Assembly: GCA_003344405.1 (NCBI GenBank)
Contig: NOWV01000023.1
Location: forward strand, 496,001 to 560,000
DNA length: 64,000 nucleotides
Origin: Trichoplax sp. H2
Lineage: Eukaryota; Placozoa; Uniplacotomia; Trichoplacea
Direction of reading: 5' to 3'
Shown here: one piece after another, positions 1 through 13,280 of the stretch
Position numbering within the stretch: the first letter of the stretch is position 1
How the letters are laid out: each line of letters starts with the position of its first letter
Notes under the pieces: model-generated
Databases searched by the model: none
Seen by the model: the letters and a program-made list of their open reading frames with translations, nothing else
Told to the model about the DNA's origin: nothing
Made by a program: the position numbers and the translations under genes

Positions 1-126
1 GCCGCTGTTTACTTTTCTAACCAAGTAGTTGTATTTCATCATTTGACAGTTGTTTTTTTGAGGGAATAGCTAACCTTTATTCATTTCATGATATTCGTAT
101 TATTTCTCTCGTTCATTGATACATAG

Positions 127-758
127 CTTTTAATGGATGGCCAACGTCTTTACTACCATCTACTTCTAACCAAATGTTCGGACAAACAAGTTTACCCACT
201 GGCGGTATTCTTCCACGTCAGGACAAAGGCGATACCCATATTCGAAAAAAGAAGAGAAGAATCTTATTTACTAAAAATCAGACAGATCAGTTAGAAAAAC
301 GATTTAGACAGCAGAAATATCTATCGGCACCTGAACGGGAACACTTAGCAAATATGATAAAGTTGACTCCAACTCAAGTTAAAATTTGGTTTCAGGTATT
401 AGTTAATCAAGCATTGATTGATATATATTAATGTTGCATGTTTATTCTTATTAAGTCTAAACTTGGTATAGCAACAACTAGGATCCATATTAGTTCACTG
501 CGGTAATAAATGCTTATTTTAACCGGGTCTTTCATTTATCTTTTAATAATATAGAATCATCGTTACAAATGTAAGCGACAAAAGAAAGCTAGCCATAATG
601 GAACCCTTGCTAATGGATACGACGATTGCAATGATGGTTGTATTAGTAATTTATCGTCACCTCAATCACCTAAACGTGTGGCTATTCCATTAATTGTTCA
701 CAATGGAGAGACGTTTTTAACATCTAAAAGTGATGGCACTCCTCATCATTCCTACTGA
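127..758 (+). CDS. NK2-class homeobox transcription factor, 5' end missing
   Basis: Two exons are visible, 127-395 and 555-758, joined by a 159-nt GT-AG intron in phase 0. Counting from the in-frame Met at 174, the homeodomain spans about residues 25-84. It has F8, L16, F20, W48, F49, Q50, N51 and R53, plus Tyr54 in NHRYKCKR, which is the NK2-class hallmark. About 30 residues further on, [15 protein letters not shown] matches the NK2-specific domain, so the class assignment is strong. The stop is TGA at 756-758. The frame is open upstream of 174 back to a TGA at 117-119, and an acceptor-like ACATAG ends at 126. The protein therefore probably starts in an exon to the left of the window; Met174 is the fallback start. 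It should be a sequence-specific nuclear regulator binding CAAGTG-type NK2 sites (family knowledge). The intron falls exactly between homeodomain residues 50 and 51. Confidence 0.88.
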
Positions 759-3700
759 TCTTAGAACATATTCATTTCAGGTTGATTATTTTAGTTAAAA
801 TTACTGCTACTTTATCGTAAGTTTAAAAGATGTCTATTAGCAAATATTGCAAGTAATGCAGCTTAATTGAAAGTTGAAAACAATTATACTGTAATAATGA
901 TGTTACTGTACTAATTTAATGATCAGCTAAATAATATGAGTAACTGTTCAAGAGAAATCTGAAGTTGATTTTGTTTGGTAGGTGTTTATATACAGAATGA
1001 TTAACACTATTTAGGGACGATGTTAGTTATCTTTTAGCCACTGTTACCTGTTAATTTATCTGCTCAAAATCGTAGTGGCTAATTTGTGACGAAGAAAGTA
1101 TCTTTAATTTCTAATCTTAAAGTTTTGATTTATCTGATTATGATATAATTGTCATCTATGTGAGATCAATTGATCGGTAAGCAATGTCAGTGACACTTTT
1201 GCAGAGTGCATTAATTTCGGCAAACCTCTTATCTTTATTGGTAACTTTATCCTCGATATCGTCTTTTAATTTACTGAGACTGATTTAAAATTTGCAAATT
1301 CATGATCCAAAAGAAACGGGTGCAATCGTAATTCTATCCGAAATTTCGCGTTTATTTACTAATTTAACTATGATTTGATTTTAATAAGAAAAAATTCTCA
1401 ATTTATCTGCAATGATTTTGAACACGGGGCATTATGTTCGAGTTTAACTGTGTTCTTTAATATAATTAGATCAGTAGAATAATGGTCTGTATGCTGATTA
1501 ATACTGCTTATTATTTAAAATTAATAAAAATGATGGAATCGACTACTCGATATAGTATTTCTAGCAATTTTAAATACTTAAAATGAGAACAGTATGATGA
1601 AATATATATTTAATTTTACGTATAATGAGTATTAGAGTGTAAGTGAGATATGTAAAATAGGTTATTATCCAAGTACATCTTTTTACAGGTAGTCAGTGTT
1701 GTATATATTTATTATATAATTGACTGAAACTGCTATAAGCCTAAGGAATTACTGAAAATACACAGAAGGGCTCAGAAGAGCTTGATGGTGTTCTACTGTA
1801 TTTCGTTATCCATGATTGGCAAAGTTGTTTTCTACATGGGTTCACGTACAGAAGTAAGGTATAGCATGCAGTATTTGAAGGAAATAGTTAAATTATATGT
1901 CGTTCTTTCTTAAAGTTTTATCCATTTATATTTCATTAAGAAAGCATAGGCCCAATGTTGTCATCTGCGATAATAATAACAACCTTATATGCCAAGATCT
2001 GAGGTCTACTATACGGAACATTATAAACACTATGCAAATCATCATAGTAATATTAATTAAGTTTTTGACTAGTTTATGATTACTGTACTACAGGCTACTG
2101 AATATGCAATATCGTATGGAGGAATATGTAGCCAGTGAACTATTTGCAATTATAGTAATACACACAAAGCCTTACTGAACTGATCTTTAAATTTGTCAAC
2201 ATTAAATAAACGGAGCTTTAGAAATTGCAAAATTTCAGCAGATAAGTAGTACACAACTGGTAAATAAAATGATCCATAAAATTGACCTAGCAACAATATT
2301 ACTATAAAATCACGCTGCTTACATAGTTCCTCGTGTGTTAGCCAATTATCTTCTTATTTACTTTGTGAAAGAATTTTAAAAATTTAAAAAATAAAGAACT
2401 TAAGTCCTATGAAGTATACTCAAAAATTATATGTATAAGGAATATGCTCACATATCAATAGTCCAAAAACGAATTTGTTAAAATAAAGCTATAGAATACG
2501 ATGGTACTTGGTGCAGTGAATAATTCCAATAAAGGTTAAAATCCTTGGGCGCTGTAAACATCTTATAAATAAATTATAATTTGGCAAAGAGAAGACTTTG
2601 CTAGTTGATTATTAACTCTGAGACTTGTCCAATATGATCAAATTGTAACTTAATAAGGAAAATAATTTAATTCATTGAAATAAATACTACATTGGCGAGA
2701 ATTAATTTACTTATAAGTACCTATACAGAACAAAAGGTAACGTTAGAAATCTTCATAGGATATAGCACAAATTGTAATTTAGGTGAAGCAGCAGTATCTG
2801 TTTGGATCTTTCGTACAATTTTTAGCTTGAAAAGTTGGCTAATTCTACTACAGAGTTTAGATCATGTAACGATTGTATCTCATACAGTTGCTGTCTCTCA
2901 GATCTCTATAGTCAAAATCTGACTATATGAAATTCGCCATAGATATACTGTTGTGTTCGACATCATATTTATTAAAATTAATACCAAATTGGTAAGATTG
3001 CTATATTCAATCTTGCAAGCAATCTATCTGGGGAAATTTAGTTTAGTCATTGAATGAAAATTCCCTTTCAGGAAGGAATAAAATTTTAATTTCTATATAA
3101 TATCATATGATCTGGTCAGAGAAAACAAGTTGAATCGAACACAAAAACATCGCATTTATTACGATTATAGTTTAAACAAAAGATTTATTACTATAATATT
3201 TTAGCAGTAAATTTATTAAGTGTTTTAAAAAAATCGATTATGTTATAGTATGCTGTATTGCAGCATGTTCTACTGTGTTAGTAAAGCTGTAGCACTTGCT
3301 TGAACATGATAGTGACTCAATAATTGAGATACAGGTTACAATTTTTTGCAAGATCACTAAAATTTTAAAATATATTAGTAGCTCCAGTATTTACAAGTTA
3401 ACAACTTGTAGGTTATATTAATAAAATATCTATACCTAGTTTTGTTAAAAGGGTTAATTTCTATTTTCTAGGTTGATATCCAAAGGGCCAAAGGCTAAAT
3501 ATTTGAAAGCTGTTAATGCGCAGGGATTCTGATGCAGCTTTTCATATGCGTTCTCCATTTGATCTTTCATCCTATACTTTAAAAATTAGAAAGTCTTGGA
3601 AACATATAATAGTAGTAAGGTTGAAGTATTTCTCCAAATAAATTATAGTTTAATATGCTACTTTTATTACATAACTATAGAAATGAACCTACAGGAATAT

Positions 3701-6700
3701 ATTAGATTGATATTTTCTCAAGTATAATTTCAGGGTACAAACGGATACATACTCGTACGTATCTCTCGTTCTACTTTCTTGATATTTCTAAAAAGTAATA
3801 AAATGTTTTGCTTAATCTTTGCAGGATAAAATATGTGTAAAGATGAAATTGACATATCTATCTAAATAACCAGAAAATAAGATTAAATAGCATAATCTCG
3901 ATATTATGATCTTCAATAGCACTTTTGTGATTAATACCGATTAATTAATCAAGATGTATATTCAACATTTTGCTATTTTTAAATTTTTTTAGCACAAAGC
4001 GATCTTATCCCACTATTTTGCTAAACAATTAACTTTGCGTTCGTAGTAAAATTTTTGGCTAATATTATAATCTATTTATTAGAATTACATGTAAGTTTGC
4101 AATAAGCTATAGGACTTGTTACCGTCTCAATTTCAGTTGATTTCAAATTTAATTAACCTTAATGTGTCATCTGAAATTTGTAAATTGAGGGTGTTAAATT
4201 TATATCTAACTCATATTTCTGAGCCTACATAAAAGAGTTTTGTAAATAGATTCCTTCAGCGATAATGATGAAATAATATGTACATATCTTTTAATTTAGA
4301 CTACTTTTAGCAGCTGTAATGTTCAAAATTGCTTTTGATATCGAAATAATTCGAGTAAAAGTTTATATTAGCAAATGAATAATATCATTATCCAAAATAT
4401 CGATAGAACGTAGGTGTAGGTAATGATGGTATTGTCTTAGGCAATGATTAATAAAAGTAATTTACAGTAAGATTCGTAGTTGCGTATAGAAATTCAGTAA
4501 CTTTATCATAGTTCTTATTAACTATTATAGAATGTTATTATCTTAACTTGCTGTTACAATAATTAAATTAAAATTTGATGTTGAACTAATGAAATAGTCT
4601 TGAATGATTGGTGTTGATATAGAGAGTTTATATTATCATGTTGTTTACTAAGAGTGGCTGCTATTCAGTCTACAGGCATGTAAAATTACTTTATTAATTA
4701 TATTTCACTATCCTTTGTTTTGTTATTGAATTTGCGATATTATCGTTCCATTTTAATATCTATCATCGAACAGGAGATTAACAATTTCAGATGACCAGAT
4801 TTAAGACATATTGTAGTTCAATCAAGGAATAAAGATTCATCGCAATGCTAATATGTTTTCATTTAACTCCGCAATTCGTAAGCATTTATAGGTTGAGTTC
4901 TACGTATATGATATCAACCTCCTAAAGCTCTGTATATGACAATATTAGAGTATAGTTTTAGAAAAAAATTTCTTTATGCTTACTGCTTGTGCTATAAAAA
5001 TGGTTTACGATACGATTAGTTGTGAAGTATATCATAAGCAAACGACGTATTTCCTTCATCTAAAGTAAAAAAAGTAAAAGTTGTTTGCATAGCTTACCTT
5101 TTGAAGAGTTCTAGAACTTTAATTTAATAAAAATGAGTCAGTTGTTAATGATCTATTGATTTGTATAATACTTCAAAGAAATAATAAGACTTGACTTGCA
5201 CTGATGACTAATTATATTTATGCCTAGATTTCTATTGCTTCTATTTCAAAATTATCAATAGAATACAGTATTTTTAAAAATTCGTTTTGATTGTTTGACA
5301 ATCCTATTGACCTCCTCAATAATTAACTTGTAAATTTTAAAAAATTTCAATAGGCGAGTCTGCTTATTCAATGAGGAAAAAATAAATCAGAATCATTTCC
5401 TCATTGTCTTAATTTTCCTTTCATTTTTAAGATCTTCAAGCGGTTTTCCATATTGTTATATTGGCATGGGCAGACTAATGTTGAACGTTGAAAGATAAAG
5501 TTAATGTATAACTAGTTTTTTAAGTTTAGTTAGCGTATTCTATGGTCGATCTACAAAATGTTGGACTATCTGACTAGTTGATAACAATGAAGTTAATCAA
5601 GAACTGCTTCGATTGCTTATTTAAAGTTACATTTTTATAAGAGTTCAGTCATGGTTAATAAATCTGTAATAGTTATTTCTTCTAGGTTATGAAATATCAA
5701 TACAACCGTAAACAGACATTATAAAATTGGCGACGTGATACAAAATCTTGGACGAGACACGAAGCAAACGGAATGGATTAACACCTGGAGATTTTTTAAA
5801 ATGTAAACAACGAACTATATAGACTGTTGAACGATTTCATGTCAGATCTATTTACAAATTAGAATCTAATCTACCGTGCTATCTAATGGATTGAATTAAT
5901 CTTATCATGTTATGACTAATGTATGTCATTACTTTATCGATCATTCACGAAGTCTTATGTGGGAGGTCATGTTATGAAGAATGATATTTTAAACTTTTGG
6001 TTTTGGTTTGGTTTGGTTTGTATCCGCACTATTTCTAACATAATTTAATGGTAGATTTTGTTATTACCTGAAAAATAAGGATCGAATTATCAGAAAATTC
6101 CATTTTATTCCTGCTTCCGATCTTATGGTAGTAATGATATATCACAATCATTAGAGTAGGAGTTGGACATATCCGCTGAACCCCTAAATTTTAGATGTTG
6201 GTTCACTTGTTTACAAAACTTGCTATAAATCTGTCAGTTATATCCATCTGTTTCAGTTTAATAACCTGTCATTTACGAGAGATGTTCAAAATTTGTCATG
6301 ATCTAGTCTTTGTTAACAAATGTTAAAAATCTACCACAGATAGATAAAATTATAAGAGTATTACAGTCATCAATATGTAATAATTTAAGCGTAAGTCTTT
6401 GTTGATGTGAATACTGAATTTCATTTCGTAGACATATTACAGAATTTTATTAAAACATAATATTGACAATGTCAATAAAGGCGGAATATGTAAGTATAAA
6501 TGTTTAAATTAATGTTGTAATTTCTTGGCTTCCAATTTCTGGAATTGATCATTGCATTAGAATGGGAGCTTTATGTTATGTAATTGGTTAGGCCATTTTT
6601 GCCGTTTTAATTTTAAAATCGTTAACGTGGCCGTCTTGAAGTTTGGCTAGTAGAAAATGTTTGAGCAGTTGCAAATATATCAGAATTCTTGATTTTTAAA

Positions 6701-8804
6701 GTTATGATAAATCCGGCGGAAACGAACAGATTGCTTTAAAGTTATCAGTCTAAACGAAAATATACAACTACCTCGTTTCCTTCCATCCTTCCTGAATTGG
6801 CGGAATATATCAGACTTCTAGGATAATATCGATAACCATTATCAACTTTTCAATAGTACTGCCCGCCAAGTCGGACAGGTAACCCTTCCTTGGCATGAAA
6901 ATTCATCACTAACTTGATAGCTGGTTTTGATGAATTAACATAACATTAAGAAATGGAATAATTTGATTTACTGCTGCAAGCAGTATTATCGTAACCGGCT
7001 GGATGCATCTTTATTTATGACAAAAGATTTCGTATAACCAATATGCATTTATTTATTAGCAAGTTGCGGTAGCCAATGTCACGTTTTACTTCTTTATTAA
7101 CTGTATCATCGCTGATCAATCTGCATCCGTTATATTTCATTTTTAGACTTATAATCTAGTTATGTTTTGCTGATTTGGAAAAATATTTTGATAAAATTAT
7201 TACGATAAACATACGTGACTACATTTTTGGCATGATAGACATCTATTCTTTTTTCTATGTTATATTTTAGGTTAAAAATGAAGTAATAATAAGCAATCGT
7301 TCAGTTATGTAATTAATACTTGTTTATGATGCGAAAACGGTCGATCCAATACTGAAGAATACTCTACTGCTACATTGAGTATTTATCGTATCAGTCCACT
7401 TTGGTGAACTGTTTCTTTAACAAAATTAATTTTATGTTTTAGTAAGAATTTAAATTGATTCTACTGTATGTATTTTTAGCACCAATATTGATCAGGTCAT
7501 ACTTTACAGAAAAGGCAAATTAGAATTGTGCAGTGTCCAATGCAGTTACTATTTAATTCCATTGATAATAATTATAGGTAGCAACTTCAATACCTTAAGA
7601 AAAAATTGTAACTAGTACTATAAGTAAAGATTGTAAAAAAAGTAGTTAAAATTGAATTATACCTTTAAATAATGAAAAAAGTAATTATGACATGGGAAAA
7701 AAAATGAAATAATGTGTAATTTAAAAAGCAACATTACAATATCTAGAAATAGACCTGTTTCTAGTTGTTCAATGTATTGATTGATGTTATATAATTCAAT
7801 TTTCTTATATATTTAAATATTAGGTTTTCTTTATTAAATGCAAGCTAAAGTTTTGATTTAATTAGTTGCGATCTAAATAAAAAGTTGATGGAAGGACCTA
7901 AATTTAGAAAACAATATTAAAATATGGAACAATAGTCTCCTTTAGAAGGCTAAAAATATATTCTCAATAGATGAATAAGAGACTAAAGTACCGCGGGCTG
8001 ATTATTAAGTTTGTTGTTTACAGATTATATTAAACGGGGTTATCAGTTCAAATTGTTATAAACAATCTAGTCGACTTTAGTTCCATTTCCTCTATTGATA
8101 ATGGATGTGTGCAGTTGTAATTCTGTGTGGGCAGGCTGTAAATTAATTGATCCTTTTGGTATCTTGAAAGAATAATAGAGACAAACAATGCTTCTAAAAA
8201 TGTCAAGTCGCGATTGCATGATCATGCAACTCATGGTTTATTGTCTTGGTAATACAATTCGGCTAAGCATCAAATAGTTAATCTACTTCAAGTCATTATG
8301 TAGCTTGGTAACGCTATCTTTAGGTCTAAATGTACTGAATTTTAATAGAGATTATAAAAATGGAGAGGAAGTAACGTCACAAAATTTATTTGTGCTTCAT
8401 GATGGATATTTCCTCGGTGTAGCTATATATAAGTGTGCTCATCTAATGCATTTCAACGTCAACTCAATCAGTCTCCAAGTTGTAGATGATCGAACGCTCA
8501 TGAAGATTACCTTCATTTGATTTCATATTGGATCACGTTTATATTAAAGCATATCGTTACATCGTTGGACGTAAACTACTCCTGTATTCCTTGGTTATAT
8601 ACTTGAGTGCTGTAGTATGATTGACTATTCTTGGCTGACATTATACTGACTTTAGGATAGTGTTACCTCGTTAGTCTATACAAACAATCCAATTAATAAC
8701 TATAAGGCTTGGTGGTGGTCGTATCTGATAACTACTGCTCTTCAATTCTCACTCGTTCCTAGTTTCCTTTTAGAACCTCTCTACCGTCTACGAGATAGAT
8801 CAAT
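759..8804. other. Intergenic stretch, no gene supported
   Basis: AT-rich DNA between the two NK2-type genes. The longest open frames (1897-2079, 2692-2922 and 8305-8520 on +) are 60-76 codons and match no family I recognise, with no convincing splice context. They are within what chance gives at this base composition. A short TTTGG run lies near 5997-6020. I see no RNA gene or transposon ends. Cis-regulatory DNA for the flanking homeobox genes could lie here, but nothing in the sequence identifies it. Confidence 0.6.
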
Positions 8805-10131
8805 ATGGCAGTTGGCCATCCAACTCACAGTTCATCATTTTTTATTGATAACATCATTGGCAATCCAAATCAAAGCCAACCATGGTCTGCCTTAACCAAG
8901 ATGGATAAGAAACATTGTCAATCTCAGCAAATATTATCAGCTTCTTCGTCAACTTCACAAAATTTATTGCAAGCTACGTTGCAAGATGCTCCTCCAGCTA
9001 CGTTGAGACGCTCATGCAAACTACAAGTTGAGGATTCTAGTAAGCCAGTAGCCAATCGATCTGATATCAACATAGATTCTAGATTGCGTCATCTACAACA
9101 ACACGGTATGCCTTTGATTATTAACCACTTGATCGACTTGCATATTATTGCTAGTGGAGACTTAATATATGGTTATTATATATTATACAATTACCGGATC
9201 AAATCTACTATATTGCTGTAATCAGTTGGATACCTATTGATAGTGTCACTTTGTGTCATCATCATTACAAGTTAGCATCAATATAGTACTATCACGTTAT
9301 TCCTTACGAGTAGTATTTCATAAATAATCAAGACTAACATTATGGAAATTACAAGTTAAAATATTCAAATCAATTCAAGTATTCTACCTGTATTGTTTAT
9401 CATATATTTCTTTTTATTTATTTGTGATCATTTCTCGACCATCTGGAGCAATAGCGTTAGACTCCTAATTGATATAGTTTTACTACTGTAGTTATTATTA
9501 AGGCATAAAATATTTTTATTCCTCGTAAAATTAAATTGATCGAGTACCATATTACAGTAGTTATGAAAAGCCAAGATAAAAGGAGCAACTGATAGAGTAA
9601 TTTCATTTTTCGTTGTTTGTTATTATTTTTATTATAGAGAAGCAAGAGGAAGATGAAAATCGAGTATTGTCTTATAAGAAGAAAAACAATCAAAGCGATA
9701 CCATGAAAAAAGACCACTTTCCTATTGGTAACGATGATCTTGAAGAATCTTCTACTGAACTTCTCAGTTCATCGATCAAAGATGAACAAGATGAAGATGA
9801 ATCTTCATCACGACAACATCATCGACGACGAATTCTATTCTCATCACAACAAGTAGAAGTATTGCAAAATCGATTCCAAATTAACATTTATTTGTCGCCC
9901 ATTGAACGTGAACAATTAGCAAGAAAGCTTCATTTATCACCTAAGCAAGTTAAAGTGTGGTTTCAAAATCAACGCTATAAGAAAAGAAAAAAGTTTAAAC
10001 AGTCCATGCAAGATTCCTATATTAGCATCGTGAACACCATCGTTACTTCGAATCCGTTTTATGCTAATCCTCACTATCGTGCTCATCCATTGACACGATA
10101 CCAGCCAATTTGTACTACTAGTTATAAGTAA
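8805..10131 (+). CDS. Divergent NK2-like homeobox transcription factor
   Basis: Two exons, 8805-9105 and 9638-10131, are joined by a 532-nt GT-AG intron in phase 1, where G + AG makes Glu101. The predicted protein is 264 residues. Near the N-terminus SSFFIDNIIG (about residues 9-18) fits the Eh1/TN motif that recruits Groucho/TLE corepressors. An acidic Asp/Glu/Ser stretch (about 132-158) precedes the homeodomain at about 161-220. The homeodomain has F8, L16, F20, W48, F49, Q50, N51, R53 and the NK2-type Tyr54 (WFQNQRYKKRKK). Residue 17 is Gln instead of the usual Glu. No NK2-specific domain follows; the tail is only about 44 residues. It is probably a repressor-type nuclear DNA-binding protein and a fast-evolving paralogue of the gene at 127-758, but orthology is not settled. 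The homeodomain is not interrupted by an intron, unlike the other two homeobox genes here. ATTAAA at about 10262 could be the poly(A) signal. Confidence 0.85.
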
Positions 10132-12778
10132 ATTCTCATCAATTTTCCCATTATGCATGCGTAATACCGTATGATCATTGCTTTTTTTTCAATTTATTCG
10201 TTTTATTTGTAGCCAAAGCCGTAGTATAATAAGTTGATTAAGTACCGTTCTTATTGTTATTATTAAAGATGATTTGAAAATGTTACTTTGTGCTGTAGTC
10301 CTAATAGTATCAGCCGCTATTTAATGATGATTATCTGCCTGTTTACTACGAGCGTCTTGATATACCTTTTAAGAGTTATAAGACTGCTGCTACATAGTAA
10401 TTATCTTCATTATTTGAATAATAGCATTGTTAATGAAGGTGCTGCTAAAGTGATAATATTAATTAACCTTCGTGTTCAGCTTTATTCCCCATCGCTATTA
10501 TATTATAATAGAAAACCCATTTCCATCATTGTAACTATAACGTTTAATGCTATACAGAATTTATCAAACTATTCTAATTTCCCTCAAATTAAATGGATAT
10601 TAACTTGCTGGTAATGACTATACCAAATATTAGTATACCATGCTCTTTAATCAATTAATTATAAAGCATTGGATGATACAGTTACCGATCATATAGGAAC
10701 TATCCGCCGCGAATATCTTTACACTTTTAAATAGCATTAAAAACATCGACTTTTGGACTTTCTAATACATTCCAGTAGCTCTTCAAGATTTTTCTCTTCA
10801 TTTATTTCATTTTTAAAAATCTTTTCGATGCTTCAAATCATCAATGGGTATCTAATAGAATAGTTACTTTTAAATTTGCCGTCGTTTTCGTTCATTATTG
10901 TCTGGATATCTTCATATTTTTTCTTCTATGAATAAGTAAAGATATCGGTACAAGGGAGATTTGAACAAGTTCATTTTCTGGCATTTTAATGGATCCTTTC
11001 TTGATTGGAGCGATGTGGCTGCAATATTCTCCAAGTAAATGAATTACCAAGATAATGTTATTATTTCGCTCTATGGATTATTACAACAAATTTCTCACAT
11101 TGGCAATAGATTTACATCGTCCGATTATGGTAACTTTCGCCATTATTTGAAATTATTTTTTACTAGTCATTGGGTATATTTTGTCTGCTGTTATGGTATC
11201 CTTCTAAATGACGTTAAGGCTTATTATATTGAATTTAACTCATTTCAAAAAGCAGCACTAAACATTTCTATAGGTATTTTCTGATCTTCATTATTTCATG
11301 TTATCATTCTCTTATGCAATCTATATGAATACCAACGTATACCATTGATGCAGCTGCTTCCTCCACAATTCTAGTCCATTATTTTTTTTTTATCCTAATT
11401 CTCTATAATTTATTGTCCAGCAATAGCCGCATGATTATCAATTAAGACGAGTCAGCAATTCATTCTATTCTTGTTAATTAATGCACCTAAACTCTATACT
11501 ACTAATATGACATGATAAATTACAAAAAATACCTATTTTAACCTTCCATAACATTATTTTTTCGGTACAATCTTACTTAATTCTTGTCAGATGATGAAAA
11601 TGATAATTAAAAATAGCACCATCATTATTATAGCAAAGTTATTTTATTCTTGCATACTTCATGCTACATGATCTTTTAGATAAAGCAGGTTACTCTTATG
11701 CTATAACCATGCAACTAAGTCTATTTTATTTTCTCTTGGTATTATTATATTTTCTCATTCTTGTCATAATACATATATGAAAATAATTGTAGAACTTTAA
11801 AAGTAGTGCTTCAATCAATGAAACTTACCATTCTAAGCTATATTAACTTTCACTATTATTACTTGTTGCTTAAATATTGCTTAGTAATGTGATTATACAA
11901 TCATGGATAGGTATGTCGAGATCTTTCATTTCAGTGAATCATTTATGAATTGTTGTCGATTCGAAAAGGATGAGCTAAGAATAGATGACAGTTGATCTTA
12001 ACTTACTATAAGTGTATGGTTTTATTATTACCAATACTATCATTATTAACTTTACCGTCCAACTTTAATGATAATTTGAAGTATAACTAAATTTCTTAAT
12101 TACAATTCTATTTATGGAAATTAATCCTAGGTCAGATGATTAATCTTTATGGGCTAGCTACAATACAGTATATCAATTAACTTAAATAGATCAATCGATT
12201 AATATATATTTCTATTGAGATAAACAACTTAGCCTTTTATATTAGGTTACAAGTTAAACTATATTGCGTTAGCCCATCCAGTTAGGGTGATTATTACTCT
12301 ATTTCATTAATGTAGAGAGTAAGGGCTGTATTTTAAAAAATTTAATTTATAAATTAATGCAATTATTTTTTTCTTACTCTGACATTACATTTTATTTGCC
12401 CTTGAAATTGCCTTTTCACAACTTATCATGTCAAAAAAATCAATTATATTCATATCTAGATGAGAGTCACTATATCAAAAGAGATAGCACTGTAGTTAAA
12501 AATGATTGATGTTTTGTCTTAGGAAATTTTAAGAAGGAAATTAAAATAACTTTATCAAATTATCCTAATAAAATGTTGATTGAAGCGCCTCTCAAAATAT
12601 TTGCGTGTGTTTGCTTTCTTGACAGAGTGATTTGAATTAGAATTTTGCATTTTAAGTATTACCAAAGGAAGTTTAAGAGGTTTCAAGGTCGTAATTACTT
12701 CAATTTATGCCTTTAATATATATCACAGAGCTGCAGAACTTGCCTTCACCTTGCGGTTACATCAATAAATTAATTATA

Positions 12779-12821
12779 ACATTGTTATTTTTCCTATTGA
12801 TGAAATGAAAAATAACAATGT
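12779..12821. repeat. Perfect 15-bp inverted repeat (hairpin)
   Basis: Arms ACATTGTTATTTTTC (12779-12793) and GAAAAATAACAATGT (12807-12821) are exact reverse complements around a 13-nt loop. The hairpin lies between genes. It could be a fragment of a small inverted-repeat transposon or simply AT-rich chance structure. I found no target-site duplication. Confidence 0.8.
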
Positions 12822-13205
12822 CACTTATCAAAGCTCGATGTAGTTATTGAAAAGTCAAGATGTTACCGTAGTTGTAGTGATTTGGGCTGCTATCTCCAAA
12901 TTAATATTTAAATTACCATGTATCAGAAGTTAAAATTTATTATTGCAAGGAAAAGATCTAAATTGAGCTTTTATGCCTAAAGATTGCGACATTTTAGATT
13001 CTCGACTTATGCCAGCTTGCAGTTTTTTCTTTACTATGATTATATTATTACTCTTGCTTGATATATCGTAACCCTAAATTAATATAATCAACAAATATTA
13101 TCGTATGGCATTTTATGACACCTTGTATCCTGTGGAATCTTGGAATATACTAGTATACTGTAGGTTACAATTATCAACATTCTCTATAAGGAATGGAGAA
13201 AAATG

Positions 13206-13280
13206 AACAATCACTATAAAAAAAGAATCCAGAAAATAGATCATCAGACAATACTGTAATTTCTTGCTATAGTGATTGTT
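13206..13280. repeat. Perfect 13-bp inverted repeat
   Basis: Arms AACAATCACTATA (13206-13218) and TATAGTGATTGTT (13268-13280) are exact reverse complements separated by 49 nt. This is the second such element within 450 bp, which makes a small decayed inverted-repeat transposon a possibility. No transposase or target duplication is visible. Confidence 0.75.

Noticed and set aside
396-431. In-frame continuation of the NK2 exon to a stop at 429-431
   Set aside because: It is intron read-through. The homeodomain resumes correctly at 555 after a GT-AG intron.
9457-9717. Hydrophobic 86-codon minus-strand frame
   Set aside because: It is antisense to the intron and exon 2 of the NK2-like gene; its hydrophobicity reflects T-rich codons of AT-rich DNA.
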